Below are positions 1-11,900 of a DNA stretch of 64,000 nucleotides, one piece after another. The notes under the pieces were generated by a model, which worked only from the letters and a program-made list of their open reading frames with translations, did no database searches and was not told where the DNA came from. Source of the DNA: Diphasiastrum complanatum (lineage: Eukaryota > Streptophyta > Lycopodiopsida > Lycopodiales > Lycopodiaceae). The DNA lies in assembly GCA_029204225.1 (NCBI GenBank), contig CM055097.1:35400804-35464803 (forward strand), in the 5' to 3' direction. The position numbers and the translations under genes are program-made. The number at the start of each line of letters is the position of its first letter. Position 1 is the first letter of the stretch.

Positions 1-423
1 GGTTGAAAACGTAGGATTGCTATCATAAGTTGATCCTGGATCGCTCTTGACTGTGCCGTTTCAGGCCTTATCATTACTTTACCTCATGGCCATATACCAA
101 TGATCATATACCAACTGTAGTGTATTTTCAAAGTCCATATGAAGAAAAATCTTGTCCGATATGTCACAAATTCACTTGTATGGTGAATGTGGGCCATCAT
201 AAACCAACAGTCAGTGCCGGAGCAAGTGGGATGTGAGGAGAATGAGGTAAGTCCCTTTTACCATCAGGAATAGGTTTTTACCTATTTTTCCTCGTTGTGA
301 CGGTTGTCAAGTCATTCTGATGATTGCGCTATTGATTGCAATAGGAAACAATTCCAGGAGAATCATGCGTCGAGACTCGATTCAATTGTAGCGATTGAGG
401 TTCGAGCAGCCACATTGCTGCAA
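1..423. other. Unassigned sequence at left edge
   Basis: I see no open frame with recognisable similarity here. The segment abuts the microsatellite tail of a minus-strand LINE and may be flanking or intronic DNA. Confidence 0.4.
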
Positions 424-439
424 CATTGCTTTTTGCCTT

Positions 440-2180
440 GTGGAGAGAAAGAAAGAAAAAAAGCTTTATTAATGTCTTTTCCATGCCAAAAGGCATATAA
501 GACTAGTAAATGTACATGTCAAGTATGTGTTTACAGTGGGAGCGTATGAAATGTCTCCGAATCAATAATGAAAGAAACATCATATACAAAAAACTATCAT
601 TACCAGTCCTGCTGCTGCTATAAAAGGATGTGATACGAGCTGCAATATGAGGTAACTCTGGTAGCCGTTGATGTCGTCTAGGAGGAGGAAATGTCTGTCT
701 CCTAATGATAGGTCGTATAACTCGAGCTGTCACATGAATATGAGTGTGCACTGTGCTGCCTCTGATCTCTATGAATAGGCACGTCGTCGTCATCATCATC
801 ATCATCATCACCAATCTCTGAGTCCCGTCGTGGTCTTCTCCTAGAGAATAAAGATGTAATTTGAGGCTGAGAGCTAAGATGACACTCTGCTGAGCTATCT
901 GACATAGATCACATCGAAGTAGGAACATCTCTTGTATCATAAGTGCAACACAGCGAGAGTCCTCGTATGCTATGAGCGATTAGAGTGTGGTGGGTGTCTC
1001 TATAGGTGGAATAGCAAACTTGGAAAGGAGGATCTCGTGTGGAACAGAGGGCTAACATGGTAGTTTGTAATCTCAAAATACTGGCCCAGTGTGAAGGGAA
1101 AGACATGTACACCATGTCTTTGCTGTGTATAAGGCTGTGGGGGTGACAATGGTATCAAAAGTCTACACTTACTCCGAGCATCACGAATGGACTTCCGGAA
1201 GCAAAATCGCTGTAGTTGAACAAGGGAGGTATGTCCCTTCCCAAGTTGAGTGGTAGCTGCCTATCGCATGTTGAATATAGGGCCAGAGAAAGGTGTATTC
1301 ACCCCCAACATCAGGTACAAAAGGTTTGTAAGCAATCTAACTGCCTCTGTAACCCCTCTCTAGTTGGGGAGACCAGTACCACATCATCGACATAAAGAAG
1401 AATGATATCGCCAAGTCTGCAACCAGATCCGCCGCACTGTGAGATGACCCTCTCTAACTCATCAATGTATAATCCAAAAAGAACTGGGGAAAGAACAGCC
1501 TTGCTTCACCCCAATGGTGCTCCAAATGTACTCAGAAATACCACTACCATGTCAAAAACAACCCAAGACTCTCTCATAAAGTGCCATCACAGCCAGAACG
1601 ATGTCAGTGGAGAAGCCAAGGTCGCGAAGTCTCTGAATAAGTAGGGAGCGTGGGACAGAGTCAAAGGCTTTCCTGAAGTCCACAAAACAACAATAAACCT
1701 TCTCTTTCCTATGCTTGGCTTCCTCAATCAAAGCTCGAAGGGTGAAGATATGGTCTGTGTTACAATAGTGGGCTCGGAACCCTGCCTAGCCCAAAGCATG
1801 TAATGTCCTGGATTTCGCTTCTGAACTCGCTGTAGACTAAAGCATGATACCATATAGCTTCGTGAGAACATGCCCAGTTATGATAGTGTCGGGAATCATG
1901 GGCTCACCATTTTTGTGAATAGGGTGGATGATGGGAATCTAGAAACAATTGCGGAATTGAGGAGATTGGCTAGTGTGGGAGCAAGTAGGTCGGCAGCATG
2001 AACCAGGAGTTCGGATTCAAGGTCCTTGATATTTCTGGCCTTGTGGGACTTCATTCTCTTGATAGTCATAAGGACCATATCAAAGGTGAACTTAGATGGT
2101 CGGGGAGAGATAGCGATGGGTGAGTCAATGGGTATGGTGTATAGGCTAGTAGCATAGTCGGCCCATATGCGGAGCAACTG
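440..2180 (-). mobile_element. LINE (non-LTR retrotransposon) fragment, minus strand
   Basis: Read on the minus strand, this is the 3' half of a LINE ORF2. At 2177-1896 a frame carries reverse-transcriptase-like text (the stretch with RMKSHKARN, ELLVHAADLLAP and LAN). Around 1420-1340 another frame holds the YVDD catalytic box (residues LLYVDDVVLVSPT). At about 1000-900 comes the zinc-binding post-RT region ending VALMIQEMFLLR, followed by a C-terminal segment with a run of aspartates from a GAT repeat. The 3' end (560-440) has the hairpin ATGCC-TTTT-GGCAT (483-496) and a short GAAA-rich tail. Frames are broken by stops and shifts, so it is dead. Assignment as LINE is firm; the clade is not determined. 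Confidence 0.75.
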
Positions 2181-2184
2181 GAAG

Positions 2185-3570
2185 TTGTATCATCCTACAC
2201 TTACCTGGGGGTCCTCTTTATCGGTCATGTATTTGGTATGCGGCAAGCTGTTGTAGCTAGACTTGGGAAGGGTCATGCCTTTTTTGTCCAATTAGAGAGA
2301 TTTTTTTTGGAAGTTTATTCTGGACGCTTCGAGTAAATGTGATACCCCCATAGCATTATAAGTAGCAAAGGCATGGTGTACATGTCTTACTTCATCTGAT
2401 TGGGCTAGTATCTCAGATTTGTAGGTCCTTAATGTTATCACATACGATACAGGCTAAGCCCTCGTATATTCCACGGGAGGAGAGGATTTGTTAATTGTGT
2501 TCCCTAGCCGAGGTGGAGACCAAGGAACATTTCTTATTCAAATGCCCGGTGTACTATGAGATTAGAGGGAGATATCGTTGCCTCTTTTGGGAAGTACCTA
2601 TTACACTGAGATCCATTATAGCATATTGATATGAGAATCGACACCGTGTTGCACTCATGGTCAGAGAGATGTTCCTATTGCGATAGGATTTATGTCAGCC
2701 AGCTCAACCGAGTCATTCTGTCATCCAGTGCCAGATTATTTCCTCTCGCAAGAGACACGGATCGATCCAGACCTAGATGACAGTGAGGATGATGATATTT
2801 CTCAGCATAGAGACTAGAGACGACGTACTTTTCAGAGTCCCGCTATACATAGAGCTACCAATCACATCACTCACAGACGACTGGTTGAGGAGAGGCATAA
2901 AGTCTTCCAGGCAGCTCGAGAGACTGGTAGACGAGTCATATATCGAGATGGTCAGATACGATTTGTTGCTGGCACCCCTAACCGTTCCCAGAGCTAGGAA
3001 TTCGGGGCCCCCGAGATTGGTGGGAGCATCCTAGGGCCCCATCCATACCATCTTCAGATTGGGATATGGAATTGCGATGGCATCCACTCGTCCTCTACAG
3101 ATATTATTCTAGCCGTCATGGCTTTCTATGAGAGGGTTTTGGGTTGCTTTCGTCATGGTAGTGGCATTTCTGAGCAGATCTGGAGTACTATTGGGGTTAA
3201 GCAGGGATGCTCTCTCTCACCAGTTCTCTTTGGGTTATATATTGACGAGCTAGAGCAGGTCATCTCTCAATACAGCTCGTATTACGTCTTTTTTCAGCAG
3301 CAGCACTATTTGACACTATCTGATACTACTCTACTCTACTCTACTCCTGGCAGCTATTCTTGCTCCCACTTATGGACAGTTGGCAGTTTGTGGTTTACAG
3401 TTATATTACTCATTTCTCTTTTATGCATAGTTTTTTTTTTCTTGGAGACATTTATATACTCTCCCATGGTTTTCACATACTTGACATGTACTCCTTTTGG
3501 TCTTATATGCCTTTTGGCATGGAAAAGACATTAATAAAGCTTTCTTTCTTTCTTCTTTCTTTCTCTCTCT
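2185..3570 (+). mobile_element. Rearranged LINE fragments, plus strand
   Basis: On the plus strand, 2190-2460 reads as the post-RT region (YLGVLFIGHVFGMRQAVV). It is followed by a zinc-binding segment (about 2500-2700: EEHFLFKCPVYYEIRGRY, then VALMVREMFLLR). Further on, 2880-3010 resembles an N-terminal LINE segment (VEERHKVFQAARETGRRVIY). At 3118-3260 there is an RT block (GVKQGCSLSPVLFGLYIDEL), which joins directly to a C-terminal/3'-UTR segment. The 3' terminus carries the hairpin ATGCC-TTTT-GGCAT at 3507-3520 and a TTTC-rich tail to about 3570. The order of domains is scrambled, so this is at least two insertions or one heavily deleted copy. It meets the minus-strand LINE almost head-to-head at 2180-2190. 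Confidence 0.65.
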
Positions 3571-3579
3571 TTTGGTATT

Positions 3580-4340
3580 CATAGGCCTGTCGTGTCCTCT
3601 CCACAATGAGTATTTAGATTACCGACCTACCTATTGGTACTCATCAGCATATTTGGGAGCACTTATACAGAGCTTATCTCCAAAGCACTTGGCAAGGTCC
3701 GCTGGGGACCAAGAGCGAGTTCTATCACACACATTTTCTACCTCTAGATCCAGCTGGATGTCCTATGGTACTTGGATACATGTTGGAGAGTAACACAGAT
3801 TGCGGATAGTGATGGGTAGTGATGGGTCAGTCTCGGGTTTCGTCACATCAGCTAGCCATTGAGACCGGCAGATATAGTGGCACCCCGTGGGAGGCCCGGT
3901 TCTGTAGTATGTGTGACACACATGAGGTAGAGGATGAGCCACATTTTCTCTTCAGATGCCCAGCTTATTATGAGATATGAGGGAGATATTACTGCTTGAT
4001 TAAAGATCACCCAGTCACACTTTCTACCTTGATATAGAGAGGGGTTAGGCCCAGGTCGTATCGGGCCCCGGAATATTACTGGGTGGCAAAGAGAGTTGCA
4101 TGTCGTGTACAAGATAGGTAAGCCAATATTTCACGAGTACTAACGCGTGGGCTTTCAAGGAGCTTTGCCTTCTAGTCGCATTAGTGGATACCACATGGAG
4201 ACCTCCTAGGAGAGAGGCATTGCACACGACTCCTACGTCATGACGAGGATACCATCACGCGGGAGCTGGGCTCCATTCACATGGAGTGGCAGACATAAGA
4301 ATCTTGTGATAAACATTTTGCATGTGTTTCATTTTACCAT
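3580..4340 (+). mobile_element. LINE 3' ORF fragment with zinc-binding region
   Basis: A plus-strand frame at about 3885-4060 has the C-x2-C ... H-x4-C pattern of the post-RT zinc-binding domain (CSMCDTHEVEDEPHFLFRCP, then AYYEI and RYYCLIKDHP). It is the same domain as at 2500, 14090 and 25620, with independent stops and frameshifts. No 3' hairpin tail is present, so the copy is truncated at its right side, where a hAT fragment begins. Confidence 0.55.
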
Positions 4341-4384
4341 AGTTTTTGCATATGTCTAATGAATGATGGGTGTTTTCTGGCAGA

Positions 4385-4596
4385 CATGGATGCTTGATGT
4401 TGAGCAATGGATGGACCGACATTCGTCAACAATCCGTCATCAATATCTTGGTCTGTTGCCCACTTGGCACGGTCTTTTTGTGGGGCGTGGATGCCAATCG
4501 AGCTGGCGCAGCCATCACAGCCGAGTTCATTTACGAGGAAGTTAGCGCTGCAGTTCATTGTCACAAACGATGCCATGAATTGCAGGCAGATGGGAG
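4385..4596 (+). pseudogene. hAT transposase fragment (DUF659 domain), 5' part
   Basis: Plus-strand frames encode the start of the plant DUF659 hAT transposase core: a segment with LSNGWTDIRQQSVINILVCC, then PLGTVFLWGVDA. After a frame change comes a stretch equivalent to the VTDNASNC motif (here VTNDAMNCRQMG). The same domain is better preserved at 19922-20517 in this window. The frame shifts within the fragment and the coding sequence stops at the edge of an inserted non-autonomous element at 4597. This is a pseudogene relic. Confidence 0.6.
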
Positions 4597-5090
4597 TAAT
4601 GTTTCACCGAATTGCGATTCGATCTAGATGGAATCGCAATTCTGGTTTTGATTGGAACATGCCGATTTGAACCTTCGAATCAGATTTGCTTGAAAACTTT
4701 CTCATAGGACCCGCCGACTCCAACATAGTGCAATCTTCTGCAGGCTTCAAGACAAGATCTATATTCTGGAATCCATCCAGTGTCTCGGATCTCTCTCTCT
4801 CTCAGGCGCGGAAATCTGGGAAGCTTCAGGGCCTAGGGGGGTAACGAGCAGGGGGCCCGGGGAGGTAACGAGCAGGCTGTAGGTCCCAGAAGGTCGCGAG
4901 GAGGAGTCGCGAGGGGCAGGAGGTCGCGAGGAGTAGTCGCGAGGAGCATGCAGGTCCCAGGAGGTCGCGAGGAGTCGTCGCGAGCAGGAGGTCGCGAGTA
5001 GGCGACAATTTTTTTGTTCGAATCGGACCTTTTCGAAAAGGTCTTTCGAATCGCGGTTCTTTCAATGAATCGTGATTCGACACAACATTG
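4597..5090 (+). mobile_element. Non-autonomous hAT element (family A), copy 1
   Basis: The left end starts TAATGTTTC and the right end finishes AACATTG, giving short inverted termini of about 7 bp. Both ends carry clusters of GAATCG/CGATTC palindromic motifs. The right cluster (about 5015-5085) is nearly identical to that at 15330-15400. The interior shares TC-microsatellite text and GC-rich repeats containing TCGCGA with the copy at 14605-15406. The 8-bp flanks (4589-4596 and 5091-5098) do not match, so a flank was altered or the element has been rearranged. It sits inside a hAT transposase relic. Confidence 0.6.
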
Positions 5091-5169
5091 ATCTGAAGAA
5101 GCCTGCACCGACTCGCCTTGGCTACTACGTCGTGGTTCTAGAGTGATTACTGGCAATACATGACCCTTT

Positions 5170-5845
5170 GTGGAAAATGGCGGCTAGTGATGGCCTCCAA
5201 GACGTCAAAGGTCACATGACAGGTGCCGTCCACTTTCAAACCACCATGTTTGGAGAAGATTTCTGGACATGGGCAACGGAGATTGTGGGGAACTTATGAC
5301 CCATTTTTTATGTGCTGCTCCTGGTGGACTGTGAGGGGTGCACTCTTGGTCTCATACATGAGTTCATGGATCGCATCGACAAGATGCTTCAAACGTGTGT
5401 AGTAAATGACAACATGTATTACTCCCTCCACTCTCTTGTGCTTAATCTGATTTAAGTTTGTTGCATTTCCACTTTACTTTTGTGCTTTGTAACATTGACG
5501 TCTAATCATTGCAATGTCTCTCTCGTAGGAGGGAGGGGATCCTCGGTGTGTGGGAGACTAGATGGGACTACTTCCATTGGCCCATCTATGTCGTAGCCCA
5601 CATGTTGCACCCTTGTGGTCCTCTTCTAGGCATGAGGACAACGCGGAGCTCCACGCATCATGCAAGGTTGACTTCCACAATGCCGATCCGTTACATATAC
5701 AAGCCTGTAATTGTGATGATATGGAAGTTACTGTTGCAAATTGCTAAGACCAAATACTATCAAGTGCCAAACATCACAGGAAGCTGGATGCTCATGATCC
5801 GCGCCATAGAATCCAATCTAGATCCACCCTTTGTGCCCTAGGCCT
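5170..5845 (+). pseudogene. hAT transposase fragment (DUF659 family), 3' part
   Basis: After the inserted element, plus-strand frames resume with text typical of the region downstream of DUF659: FWTWATEIV, VLLLVDCEG, then LIHEFMDRIDKM (about 5255-5390). At about 5520-5620 comes REGILGVWETRWDYFHWPIY, corresponding to the W...RWD..HRPLHAA block of these transposases. Stops and frameshifts separate the pieces. Part of the protein between the two halves is missing, so the insertion was accompanied by deletion or the halves decayed separately. Confidence 0.5.
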
Positions 5846-5849
5846 TAGA

Positions 5850-6698
5850 CTTGGAATCAAGCAAGATCCGACCTCCAGCACTAACGATGTCCCATATTGC
5901 CACCAATACCTACCTCTGGCTAGGCTCTAGCTCACATCCTGGCTATGCACACACGCACTACCATCCACTTTCTCCTAGGTAGATAGAATGAATGGCTGAG
6001 AGTCCTACCCCCCAATCTATACTAACAAGGTAGGGGTCTCCATTGCAAGTATATAGACCAGATCACAAGAAGTGGCATACATGCGGTCTGCGAGTCATTG
6101 GTCAAGTCAACAGGTCCCAGTCCAACGTCCAGCTTCAAGTAGGGGATGGGCCCCAATGTTAGAAACTAATGTTTACCCCTAATGTTGGTTTGGCCATGCC
6201 GGCGAGCTATTTTAGGGGCCATTTCTTTAGTATATCAAAGCCAAAGTCCTAAAGTCAAGTTAATTAGTCTTGAGGATTTATAAATTTCATTAGTCAACAT
6301 GCATTGTTTTTATTCTTCTTTGAGGGTTTTAGCACTCTTATAAGTGTTTTTACTCTCTTATTTAGTTTGAAATACTCTCTCAACTTGACCAACTGGATGT
6401 GATTTGTGTTTGTTTGATTGGGTAGCTGGCTGGTCACATAGTGCTAGGAATACTGTTACAATGTAAGTTTTGTCATTTTCTAATCTTGATAATAATCTTT
6501 TTGGGTGTGTGCTTTATGTAGCAAGGCATGTAGCTAGCACCAACCTTGTATGTGTGCAATTCGTGGACTTGGGATTTTGCTAGTTTGCATAAAGTCAATC
6601 TTATGAAGGCATCTTCTAGGATGAAAACTCAAGTTTCAATGCAAGGATTTTTTTGACTTGTCAAAGGTAGTTTTGACATGTTATTAATGGTTTTGTAG
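5850..6698. other. Non-coding stretch with LTR-like start
   Basis: No coding frame is recognisable. From about 6163 the text TGTTAGAAACTAATGTTTA and the following 50 bases resemble the start of the copia LTR at about 8492 (TTAATGTTTA then TTTGGCCATGCC). It may be an old solo LTR or LTR fragment of a related family. The right edge is the splice acceptor of an OXA1 exon. Confidence 0.35.
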
Positions 6699-6789
6699 GT
6701 GGGGCTCGATTGTTGTAGCCACAATTTTAGTGAGGACAATGACCTTCCCTATAGTTGTTTATCAAATGCGGGCCACAGCTCGACTATCG
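6699..6789 (+). CDS. OXA1: OXA1 exon (first visible): [12 protein letters not shown] segment
   Basis: The acceptor is TTTTGTAG and the donor TCG|GTACG. The exon starts with one base completing a codon, then 30 codons reading from [12 protein letters not shown] to [10 protein letters not shown]. This matches the first membrane segment and following loop of Oxa1 proteins. The phase shows that another coding exon must precede it. Confidence 0.82.
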
Positions 6790-8938
6790 GTACGTTCTAT
6801 TGTGCAGCTTCTTAGAGTAGCAAACAATGAGATTGATCATTTCTATTTTGAGTACTATATCCATTTTTTGTCCATGTCATATGGGCAATGCTTGAGAGAG
6901 ACATGTAAAAACCGATTGTGCTTAAGTGCAACATATTTTTTTTCTAAAATTGAATATTCGAAACCTATTCAACTTAATTTCAATTGGCCCAAAATTTAGT
7001 ATTTCAATTTCTAAGATTCTGTATTCATGATACTCAAAATCAAGGACCTACCTTTGTAATCTAGTTGAACCATCATGCTTTGGAACTCATCCTTTGATAA
7101 AGACATGGTACATTCGCTTACGAAACCCCAATAGATTGTGGGTACTTATGTGGCCAAAAATAGAGAAGTTCGCACTATGTAATGTACGTCCATGACACTC
7201 CAAGCTTTTAAAACATTGCCCTCAATGTGGGCTCAACCCTACTAGAGCTACTTTTGTACGACTGTTTGTCATTTTCATGATTTCATGCTAATGCTTCTTG
7301 GTTTCCAAGGGGAGGCTCGAACTTGGGACTGAAGAAACTTTGGATGCCAAGCTTACCGATTCTACAATCATGGAAACCCATTTTAGTAACATGAAGCTTG
7401 TGCTTATTATCTGAGCATAGAGAATTTTTAGTAGTAATAAGAAAATCTTTAGTAGGTAATCCTTGTAGTAGGTAGAGCATCACGCTTATCAGAACCATAA
7501 AGATTAGAAATAACGGGAGCATGAATATTCGGAGCATCAAAAACAAAATCAGCAACAAATTGATCAAGATCATGAACATGATCAACAGGTACATCGGCAG
7601 CAAAAGGACCTTGGATAGCAGCTTGAAGAATGCGAGCTTGTTCCTGTAACAATGGGGGGTGTGCAAAAATATCAAAAGATTTTCGAGTAGCTTCATCGAT
7701 AGGACGACCATCCCCTTGGACAGGGAACTGCACAAATCGACAAAGTAAAACACTAAATTTCAAAATGGCAGCAGGCACAAAAGGAAACAATTTAGGGTTG
7801 GAAGGAAAAGTAGGATCATACGGCTCACCATGAAATTGGGAAGAGTGAAGCAAACTAACATGAAAAATATGACCAGCACTAGTGGTATTAGGAAGTTGTA
7901 AGTGATAGGTGACATGACTAAGCTTTTCCAAAACTTTAAGGGGACCATAGTAATGTTCAGACAAATTTTCAGTAACAAATCAACCCTGGACAAACTTATG
8001 GCATGCAAAAGAGAGGCAGAGGTAAACAAGTTGACCTTCAGAAAACTCTAGAACAGACGTATGGCGATCATACAGAGCCTTGTATTGTTGATGAACATGT
8101 GCCAAATGATTTTGTGCTTGCACGATACAATCACAAGAGTTAGCAAGAAAGTACGACAAAGTCAATGGAATAATAGAAGATCATCAAGGGACGGTGGTAT
8201 ACTTGGTAGAATGGGTAAATATCGGCAAGGAGAAAAGGAGAGATGCATGTGTTGCTATTATCAAAACTATTATAAATGTACACTCTGCAAAACATTAGTG
8301 CTGATTCCAATCTCGACCAGAGGGTGAGACAAAGTTATGTAAATATTATTCTAAAATACAATTCAAAACTTCAAATTGACCGTCAGCAAACAGATGATAA
8401 GTAGTACTCATCAGAAGTTTAACATCCAAAATGCGCATAAGTTCTTTCCAAAAACTAGAAATAAAATGAGGATCATGGTTAGTAAGAATAGTATTAGGAA
8501 TTAATGTTTATTTGATACCCCTTAATGATAGTTTGGCCATGCCTACGTGCTATCATAGGGTACTATTTATAGTAAATTTGTTTTTTTATTGCTTATGCAA
8601 GTAGGTGGGCGCACTACTACTAGATTAGGATCTGTTTTATTACTTAGAAATTCGCCTTGGGTCTTCACCCAATATGGGTAGTAATTTTAGCAATTAGCTT
8701 TTGTTCTTTTGCCATTAACTTGATGCTTTTAGCTTTTCACATAGATTAGAGAAAGTATATATGTAGGCTGGTGCCCCACCACAAGATTATTCCAATGTGT
8801 TAGAGCTTTGCTCAATTCTCCTATAACTTCAATTCTCTTTAATCTCTATGCTTGGTTTGTGTGAGTGCTAGTAGGACTACTAACTCCATCTAGAATTTGT
8901 ATGACAAATTCTGACACGGTATTGGAGCAGGCTTTTTG

Positions 8939-8970
<32 letters not shown>

Positions 8971-11900
8971 TTTTGCTTTTGCAGGGTTGCAAGAAAAAAA
9001 GATTGAAGGAGACATTTGATCACTGGTTGGCTGAATGTTGGATCGTTGCCTAACCAGATCTGTTAGCTGGATCAGATTAGAACGGAAATTTGTTTGCTGC
9101 TACAGGTTAGCAACAAATCGCTGGACTGTTTCACTGGCTGGTATTGGTTCGCTGGCTGCAAGGACTGCTAGTTTCTGCCTGAGTTAGATCGCTGAAAACA
9201 GATTATTGTTGGTTGATTGCTGCTGGTTCAGATCTACTGCTGGTGCTGGATTACCTGCAGAATCTGTTCGCTGGGAACTGTCTACTGTTCGCTCGAAATT
9301 GTCTGCTGTTCGCTGGAAACTATCTCTTGTTCTTTCAGAAACAGATCTGAAACAGACCTGTTCGCTGCTGTTTTTTCAGAAACAGACCTGGTCAGAACTA
9401 ATTGCTGTCAGATCATGGCAGTTTTCAGAACTTTGCAAGGTTTTGGCTACCGATTTCTGAGGGAAATCTTGATTGAGTTTGATAAGATACTGATTGCTGA
9501 AAAATCAGGCTGTAAAAATCAGGTTACTAAGAATTGTTACGGATCAGAATAATGGCAGGATTGAACGATGCTGTGTTGCCAGAGTCTAGCAAGCTAGGTG
9601 GAACGAACTACAGTATATGGAAGTTCAAAATGCAAAATATTCTCCAGGATCGAGAATATTGTGAAATCGTCACAGGTGTTATAACTTGCAGGACAGTTAT
9701 ACAAACTTCAGGCTCAGGTAGTGGATCATCCTGAGGAAATACAACATGGTTACAGGTTTACCTCAAGTTGTTTATGATCACAAGGTTTGTGAAGGCTGTG
9801 TCTTAGGCAAGCATCATATGAAGAAATTGTCATCTAGTACATTCAGGACGAAAAATGTTCTAGAACTTGTTCATACGGATTTGTATGGTCCTATGAGAAC
9901 TCAGTCTTATGGGGGAGCAAGTTACTTCTTGGTGTTTGTGGATGACTATTCTAGGAAGACATGGATCTATCTTCTCAAGAATAAGGGTGTAGCGTTCAAG
10001 TATTTCACATGGTTTAAGACACAGGTGGAGAAAGAAACAAATAGACAAATCAAGATACTCCGCTCGGACAAAGGGGGAGAGTATATTTCTACGGAATTTC
10101 AGGTGTTTTGCAAGAATCATGGTATAAAGAGAACACGGCCATGGCTCAACATTGAACAAAATGAAGTTGCGAAAAGAAAGAACCGGTCTATAGTGGAAAC
10201 TGCGAGGAGTATGCTCAAGAGTAAAAATCTTCCAAATATGTTTTGGGTTGAAGCAGTTAACACAACGGTTTATCTTTTGAATCGAAGTCTTACAAAGGTT
10301 GTAGAGAATCGGACTCCAGAGGAAGCTTACACTGGTCAGAAACTAGATGTAAGTCATTTGAGAGTGTTTGGTAGTATTGCTTATGCTTACATACCTAAGG
10401 ATTCCAGGAGCAAATCGGATTCTAAGGCGACCAAGTGTTTATTCCTTGGATATGATAGTCAAGAGATAAGTTGTATGACTTGAAGAGTAAGAAAGTCATC
10501 ATAAGTAGGGATGTAATCTTTGATGAGGAGGCAACTCATAAAGATACAAAGATGGCTTATGATAGGAATCAAGATGGAGGAATCCCTATATTGGGTGACG
10601 AGTTATTACAGGACCCTGAATCGACACATGTATCGCCTACGCCAATCCAAGTACCTAGAGTGACCTTGGTTGAGAAAGGAAAGAGGAAGGAGAGATCAAG
10701 CATATGGGATACTTATTCACCCCCTACTTCACCAGGCAGGAAGTATCCTATATCAGAAGCTAGAAGATTGCCTAGATGTTACTAGGAAAAATCGTCAAAG
10801 TTGTTGACGAGTGTTTGGGAAATACGGCAACTTATTGGCAGAGGATTAGGGAATAGGACATATTAGGGCATTGGAACCCTAAAAGAAAGGTGGAATAAAA
10901 GTTTGACCTAGGCAACCATGGTCAAAGGTCAAAGCTATCTATGAAGGATACGCACGGCCAAAGGTCAAATACACATGGCCAAGATATCTACGAAGGATAT
11001 ATCAAGGGCAGTAACAAGTCTAAGGTAATCAGCTTGTGGAGGGCAACAACATAATCCTATTAGGGTTTCAACAATTTGTTAAGCCATGGAGAGACCTACA
11101 GTTAGGACCAACATGGAATAGTGAATTTGCTATTGAGGGCAATATTTTTTTTATCAAGGAATTTTACCCTAAAAGTTCGGGTTGAGCGAAGTAAAAGTTT
11201 AGGGTATGCAAATCGAGTTATATTTCCTTCAAAGGTGTGGAGACGAGCCAAAATGGTAAGTGAACTTAGTTGAGGTTGCATGCATATGTGCATGTTGTTG
11301 ATTGAGGTTATTGATGGATATTTCTAAGAAGATCTAAAATGCCAAGGTGAACCTAGTTAGGGTTGCATGCACGAATGCGTGTTATTGGTTGCGATTGGGT
11401 GGAGATTTCTACGAGAAATCTAGAGCATACTCAATTGAATGGTACAAGTACTACTAGGGTTGACCATATCAAGCTACTTCAAAAGGTAAAAGTTGCAGAA
11501 CTTACAAGGTGTCATTTATATTGGAAAAGTACCAAGGGTACAAGCAGCGAAGTTATGAACTATATGTAGTGTTATTAATTGTACTATTGTTTGGTACATG
11601 GTGCATGGTGCACAAGGTTTGGTTGCATAGTTTCTTAGCGTGGTGGCAAATGATAAGCTCATTGTTAAAGGCGGTAGTTGTTACAAGCTATGTTGAAATT
11701 CAGTTCAGAAAGCAGTTTAACTCCAAAAGGGAGTTTAGTTTGTTGAAATGCATTTTTATGGGGACGCAACAAGCAGGTTATCATTCTACTTCATATTAGT
11801 TTGAGAAGACAAAGCTACTAGGGAGCAATCTAAGACTTTGTATTGGTATCAATCCAAGTACAAAGATACAGGGTGTCTTGTTGTTTTTTGAATGGTTTGG

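Larger units (their letters stand above)
8492..10785 (+). mobile_element. Damaged Ty1/copia retrotransposon
   Basis: A putative 5' LTR runs from about 8492 to 8916. It is followed by a degenerate primer site for initiator tRNA-Met (8917-8930: CGGTATTGGAGCAG). After a (GA)n run (8940-8966) and a leader rich in GCTG/CTGG repeats comes a gag start at 9552. Gag is deleted after about 40 codons and the frame resumes in pre-integrase/integrase. The polyprotein ends after the post-integrase linker, with no reverse transcriptase, RNase H or 3' LTR visible. It is a non-functional partial copy in OXA1 intron 1. Confidence 0.65.

Noticed and set aside
304-1115. Small frames including runs of Met or Asp
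   Set aside because: They are frames of the LINE C-terminal region with a GAT/ATG trinucleotide run.
3118-3534. A 138-codon membrane-like protein
   Set aside because: The first 48 codons are LINE reverse transcriptase and the remainder is translated LINE 3' UTR.
4826-5156. Arg/Pro/Leu-rich minus-strand frames
   Set aside because: They fall in the GC-rich minisatellite of a hAT MITE; the repeats recur at 15195-15300 without a conserved frame.
7285-7385. Functional tRNA gene
   Set aside because: A- and B-box-like blocks are present, but no cloverleaf or acceptor stem was found; SINE-like at best.
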